Below, in pieces: positions 60,016 to 64,000 of a DNA stretch of 64,000 bases. The DNA is from Bolinopsis microptera (lineage: Eukaryota; Ctenophora; Tentaculata; Lobata; Bolinopsidae), in NCBI RefSeq assembly GCF_026151205.1, contig NC_087072.1, positions 6,992,084-7,056,083 of the forward strand, written 5' to 3'. Under the pieces are notes generated by a model. The model searched no databases and was not told the origin of the DNA. It saw only the letters and a list, made by a program, of their open reading frames with translations. Positions within the stretch are counted from its first letter, which is position 1. Each line of letters begins with the position of its first letter. Position numbers and translations under genes: made by a program.

Positions 60016-60434
60016 GGGACCGTTCACATAATGTTTGATATTACGAAAGTAAGCCCCATATTGGATGTGGAGGAAGGGGGTTTGGAAAAACTTACGGTTG
60101 CTAACACGTGGTCTAGGCCTGCTAACACGTGGTCTAGGCCTGCTAACACGTGGTCTAGGCCTGCTAACACGTGGTCTAGGCCTGCTAACACGTGGTCTAG
60201 GCCTGCTAAAGTGCTAACACGTGGTCTAGGCCTGCTAACACGTGGTCTAGGCCTGCTAACACGTGGTCTAGGCCTGCTAACACGTGGTCTAGGCCTGTCT
60301 TTCGTAAACAACAATTATATATTTCTATCCTATGCTGATAGGGGGGGGGGTCTCAAAACTTGCGGTGGCTTATGAGAAGGGGGACCTGGGTCCAGAAGAG
60401 CCAAAATATGGCTTATTATTATGTGAACGATCCC
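60016..60434. mobile_element. Harbinger-type MITE, 419 bp
   Basis: Ends GGGACCGTTCACATAAT and ATTATGTGAACGATCCC pair at 16 of 17 positions. TAA flanks both sides (60013-60015 and 60435-60437), matching the 3-bp target preference of PIF/Harbinger. It contains a 21-bp satellite. Confidence 0.78.
60099..60299. repeat. 21-bp satellite with CACGTG core, nine copies
   Basis: Units of ctaacacgtggtctaggcctg, nearly identical, with one spacer (aaagtg) after the fifth copy. Each carries the palindrome CACGTG and AGGCCT. The open frames on both strands come from the 7-codon period. Confidence 0.9.
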
Positions 60435-60739
60435 TAAACTGAAAACGAAATATTAATATCGGACCGTCCGAAGGTTTATTTTGTTTCAGTTAATGTTAGA
60501 CTACAAATAAGTCATAATCAAGTGACAATAGTGTAGTTATCGACTACATAATTAAACTGTTCACTGTTATTTCTATCTGAAGAATTGGGGACATCTGACT
60601 GTAATTTGTTTAATAGTGTACAGGGTAATGAAATACATTTTTTTTTCAGTCCAAGATTATCAATAGCATACAAGATTTGAGCAAGTCTATCTTTTCTCTG
60701 TTCAGCAGTTGATAGAATAACAAATTTTCAAATTGCAGC

Positions 60740-61165
60740 ATGGAAGAAAGTGATATGATACATAGAATCCTGGAGGTAGGAGAGGAAATGTTAGAAAAGT
60801 ATTGTCCTGAAGAAGAAAGATCCTTGATGTTTCCTTTAGCACCACGTTCCAAATTTGTTGACAAATTTCCAGAAACGAACATGACTACAAAAGAACGGAA
60901 GGAATCTGATCAACAAATATAATATGAAAACGAGGTGAAGGTATACGATATTTTGGGGGACCTGTACGGTGGTTTGATAGTTTTCCACGGATTCAGCTAC
61001 ACTCACAAACAATATAGCCTTTTCGTAAGAGGTCATTCCGATGATTGCAAGATGAAAGATGACGAGGAGGAAGGCGAATGTGACTTCTTAGTGATCCATG
61101 ACATGTTTCTGGCTATTTTGGAGAGCCCCCTCCCGGGTTGCAACATTGCCATGTTACGCAAATAA
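60740..61165 (+). pseudogene. Fragment of a NERD-domain-like protein with an in-frame stop
   Basis: After an acceptor-like TTGCAG, frame 60740 (MEESDMIHRILEVGEEMLEKY...) runs to a TAA at 60920-60922. It continues in the same frame as YENEVKVYDILGDLYGG, LIVFHGFSYTHKQYSLF and EEGECDFLVIHDMFLAILE to about 61125. The last part resembles the start of a nuclease-related (NERD) domain (GENxVYxAL..., VHGF, EGExDFL). It then runs into repeat DNA, so the C-terminal half is missing. Likely a dead duplicate. Confidence 0.5.
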
Positions 61166-61515
61166 TTGCCGCGCTAACGAAATATTTGCCATCTTAGCAA
61201 AATATGCGCCGTGTTATGATGTATTTGCCAGGCTGCGCGTGATGATGCAAATATTTCATAAGGAGGCGAATTTTACGTTAGGAAAATGCGCATTCTTAGC
61301 AAAATATTTGCCAAACGGTCTGACGCGCGTTGCACGCTCCTTTTTAGTTTGTTTACGCGAGAATGAAATCTTCGCATTGTTAGCAAAATATTCGCATCCT
61401 TATAATTTATTTGCGCGAGAGTTAAATCTACGCTTTCTTAGCAAAATATTCGCCACCTTGTAATTTATTTGCGGGAGAGTTAAATCTACGCTTTCTTAGC
61501 ATAATATTTGCCGCC
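61126..61515. repeat. Repeat block with ttagcaaaatatttgcc sub-units
   Basis: Imperfect units of about 30-60 bp (tcttagcaaaatattcgcc, ttatttgcg(c/g)gagagtt). The 61305-61425 part recurs at 63880-64000 in direct orientation with about 90% identity by eye. Confidence 0.75.
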
Positions 61516-63877
61516 TTATGTTTTACAAATACATGTCCTTATACTTATACTTATATTTAAACTACTCATGTTAACATATTGATTTAATATTTGTTAAACT
61601 GGAAGGCACGGTAATTGAACTTTAGCTCTTTATACACTGAAGTACACCAAGAAGCTACCTATCAGTCTTTAAGTTCAAAGTTGTTATATAGTGTTAGCAG
61701 TTAAAACTTCGAACTTCATCCCATTTCAAATTTCAAACTTCAGTACGAATTATTGCACTTATGCGCCGGACGCCGGTTATACTTATAATGAGGTCCAGAA
61801 CACACGCTTAAAGTTAATATGTGTTTCTTTACCAATTGAACTTTAGTTGATGTTAATTATAAATGTGTACGATTATAACGGTAACAGCTTCGATGTTTTT
61901 ACAAAACAGCATATTTCTAACTTAAGTGCGGTACCTATGACCTAGACTTTACTCCGCTAGAAACAATAAAATTCGAAGAATTGGACACTAGGGAAGCTAC
62001 CTAGCAGTAGCGAACTTTAGTGTTCGAAATAGAACTTAGAGTTTCAGTACGTCCGTATCGCGCGTTTCAAACCACAGCACGTGAATCAATCAGGTAATGC
62101 CGAATATAATGAGCTGGCACACACGTTGAATAATGTATGATTATATTCATTTACCCATTGTAGTATGTTCTCATGCACTAACAACTAAGTGCTGTGCATC
62201 GTGCGAACTGTAAGACCCGGCGGTCAGGTGGAAGACTACCGTAATCTACAAGGGTGGACCGAATCTGTACTTAGATAAACCTAGGGTGGAGTGCTTATTT
62301 TAGGCTCCACAAGAGCGCTCCTACAGCTCTTGAAACATGATTATGCCTGGCTAGCCGGAGTAACGAGTTCGACTTACCTACATCATGTCCTCCTTCAGGT
62401 CCACCAGGGTCCCGAGTTCGTAACGTCCCACTAATATAGTGGTACCCAACCACGGATACTTGGGAGTATTATTCTCGCAAGTGGCGGGAAGGAACTTAGT
62501 AATTTCAATCATAATTTATAGCTCAGGACCTTTCCTGGCTGGTGACTCATTAGTCACATACTTCAGTGTAGAGACTAGTAACATACGCCTAGTTAAGGGG
62601 GCCGGAATGGAACTTCCAACATCAAGGTAATTAGAAGTGAACATACAATAGTCTTCAATAGAATATTTAACACGTAACCTATTAGCCCGTCCTAGGAGTA
62701 CTCACCTCAGTATAGGAAAGGAGTTAGTTACAGGAAAGGAGTTCCGCTCATGGGTTGGACTCTAGATATGTGATGATCCCCGCTGTTCACGATGATACGT
62801 AGTCAGTGCTCCTCCAAGAGTAGTATTCCATCCTGTCGTAAGAGAGTCCGTTGTGGAGAGAACCCAGGTTGGTGAGGACTGGAGCAGAGAGAGCCACAAC
62901 TGAGCATTGTGCCGTATATTTATATTCCCCTCATTAGGAGGTCGTTAATGAGAATTGTGTTATCTTGATTACTTCTCGATTGACTACCCCGTTTACCGAC
63001 CGTGAAGGGTTCCTCAGAGCGCTATCTTAATTTAGCTTGAATAGTTATGATTGACTGCTCTCGCTTACAGCTCTGTGATTGCTCAAAAACGCTATCTTGG
63101 TTGTCACTTTTATCTTGGTCCCTCCTCTGACGTGGGTGCACCAATTATCGTTGGCTGGAGTCAATTAACTTCAACCCGATGTATAAGGAATTAATATCCA
63201 AGAGGTATTACACACTGGTAAACTGAACACACACACTGGTATGCTGAATACACACCGATATGCTGAACCATCGGAGGTTCTTACACGAACCACAACTTCG
63301 AAGTCTTTGCAGAACCTGAACATTACCGGAACTAAAGTTGACCAGAACTAAAGTCAACTACTGAACACGCACTGAAGTCCACCAGGGGAATATATTGAAA
63401 CATTTAATCTGACGAACTAAAGTCGTCCGATGAAGTCATTGTGCGATTCAGCTACCACAATTTATTATTATCACCTGGCCTCACATATTGGAATTATGCT
63501 AAAAACTAGTAAAAAGTGAAAGCGATCATGATGTGTAGGTACGACACCGACTTTACGTTTAATTTTAACACAATACATTGATCAATCAATATGATTGCAA
63601 CCAGGTACCGATCACATATTATATTATTAAGAGGTAGTAAGATTTAAATATTGACACAATTATATAACATCACAACATGGTGAAAATATGTCTATTTTGT
63701 TAAAGAAAAATTATTAGTATTACTCCTTGTGAATTAAGTTATGTTCATAAAATACCTAATTCATCTATGGATATGATGATCCAGTAACATTATGTCCTAA
63801 TTGAGTTACGTTTCTTTACAAACTTAAAACTTCGTGATATTTCAATCGATTTTTCTCGAATTCTTTAAAAATATTTG
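61516..63877. other. Sequence between two direct repeat blocks
   Basis: No clear gene. A short plus-strand frame at 62439-62630 and a minus-strand frame near 62720-62930 (preceded by a TATA-like tataaata) have no domain or splice support. At 63200-63400 several short gaact/aaagt(c/t) motifs recur. It may be the interior of an element flanked by direct repeats. Confidence 0.3.
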
Positions 63878-64000
63878 CCTAATAACGGTCTGACGCGCGT
63901 TGCACGCTCCTAGTTTTAGTTTGTTTACGCGAGAATGAAATCTTCGCATTGTTAGCAAAATATTCGCCTCCTTATAATTTACTTGCGCGAGGATTGAATA
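63878..64000. repeat. Second copy of the 61.3-kb repeat, cut by the window end
   Basis: Shares acggtctgacgcgcgttgca with the gagaatgaaatcttcgcatt block of the 61.3-kb copy. It runs off the end of the window. Confidence 0.8.

Noticed and set aside
60024-60375. Repeat proteins on both strands
   Set aside because: Products of the 21-bp satellite inside the Harbinger MITE.
62370-62420. Possible minus-strand exon ending at a GTAAGT donor (VDLKED-like)
   Set aside because: The frame meets TAG exactly at the donor, and the phase does not fit the first RNF213-like exon.
62720-62935. Minus-strand frame with an upstream TATA-like tataaata
   Set aside because: Two frames are open, products are short (34 and about 50 residues) and neither has a partner exon or recognisable domain.

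Overview
The window is nuclear DNA from an animal. The sequence is AT-rich with local GC-rich islands. Genes have GT-AG introns with consistent phases. The gene families are metazoan: calumenin, a NHE8-type exchanger, RNF213, a class A GPCR and a neuralized-type RING protein. Repeats include CR1/jockey-like LINEs, a tRNA-derived SINE, hAT, Harbinger and Tc1-like non-autonomous elements, and TTAGGG-type repeats. A marine invertebrate, perhaps a cnidarian or other early-branching animal, fits best, but the species cannot be fixed from this window. All splice models were read by eye, with no transcript support.

Layout. 0-5 kb: a RING-finger gene on + whose introns hold an antisense calumenin gene and three tandem antisense tRNA-Leu(CAG) genes. 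5-14.8 kb: mostly non-coding, with minisatellites and one small putative two-exon gene on - (6838-7068). 14.8-18.6 kb: a complete four-exon Na+/H+ exchanger of the NHE8 type on -. 20-26 kb: a LINE on - whose first ORF joins an AlkB-like dioxygenase to an SGNH esterase domain; its second ORF is split by the 3' end of another LINE inserted in the opposite direction. 27-31.6 kb: GC-rich palindromic repeats, two related hAT-type elements and a SINE. 31.6-33.7 kb: a second, frameshifted LINE on -. 33.8-44 kb: scattered putative exons and a seven-exon gene on + with a degenerate EF-hand. 44.9-48.2 kb: a 3.4-kb element with inverted repeats of about 650-700 bp, TA duplications and intron-bearing cargo exons. 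49.7-59.5 kb: the 3' part of an RNF213-like gene on - (eight exons, 841 residues, including the RZ finger). A GPCR and a predicted inactive kinase lie antisense inside its introns. 60-64 kb: a Harbinger-type MITE with a 21-bp satellite, a broken NERD-like fragment and a repeat block.

The observations most worth following are four. First, the AlkB-SGNH retrotransposon ORF. Second, an 81-bp MITE with a perfect 8-bp target duplication that supplies the RNF213-like stop codon; sister copies lie elsewhere in the window. Third, the long-TIR element that carries spliced non-transposase exons. Fourth, repeated antisense nesting of genes in introns.
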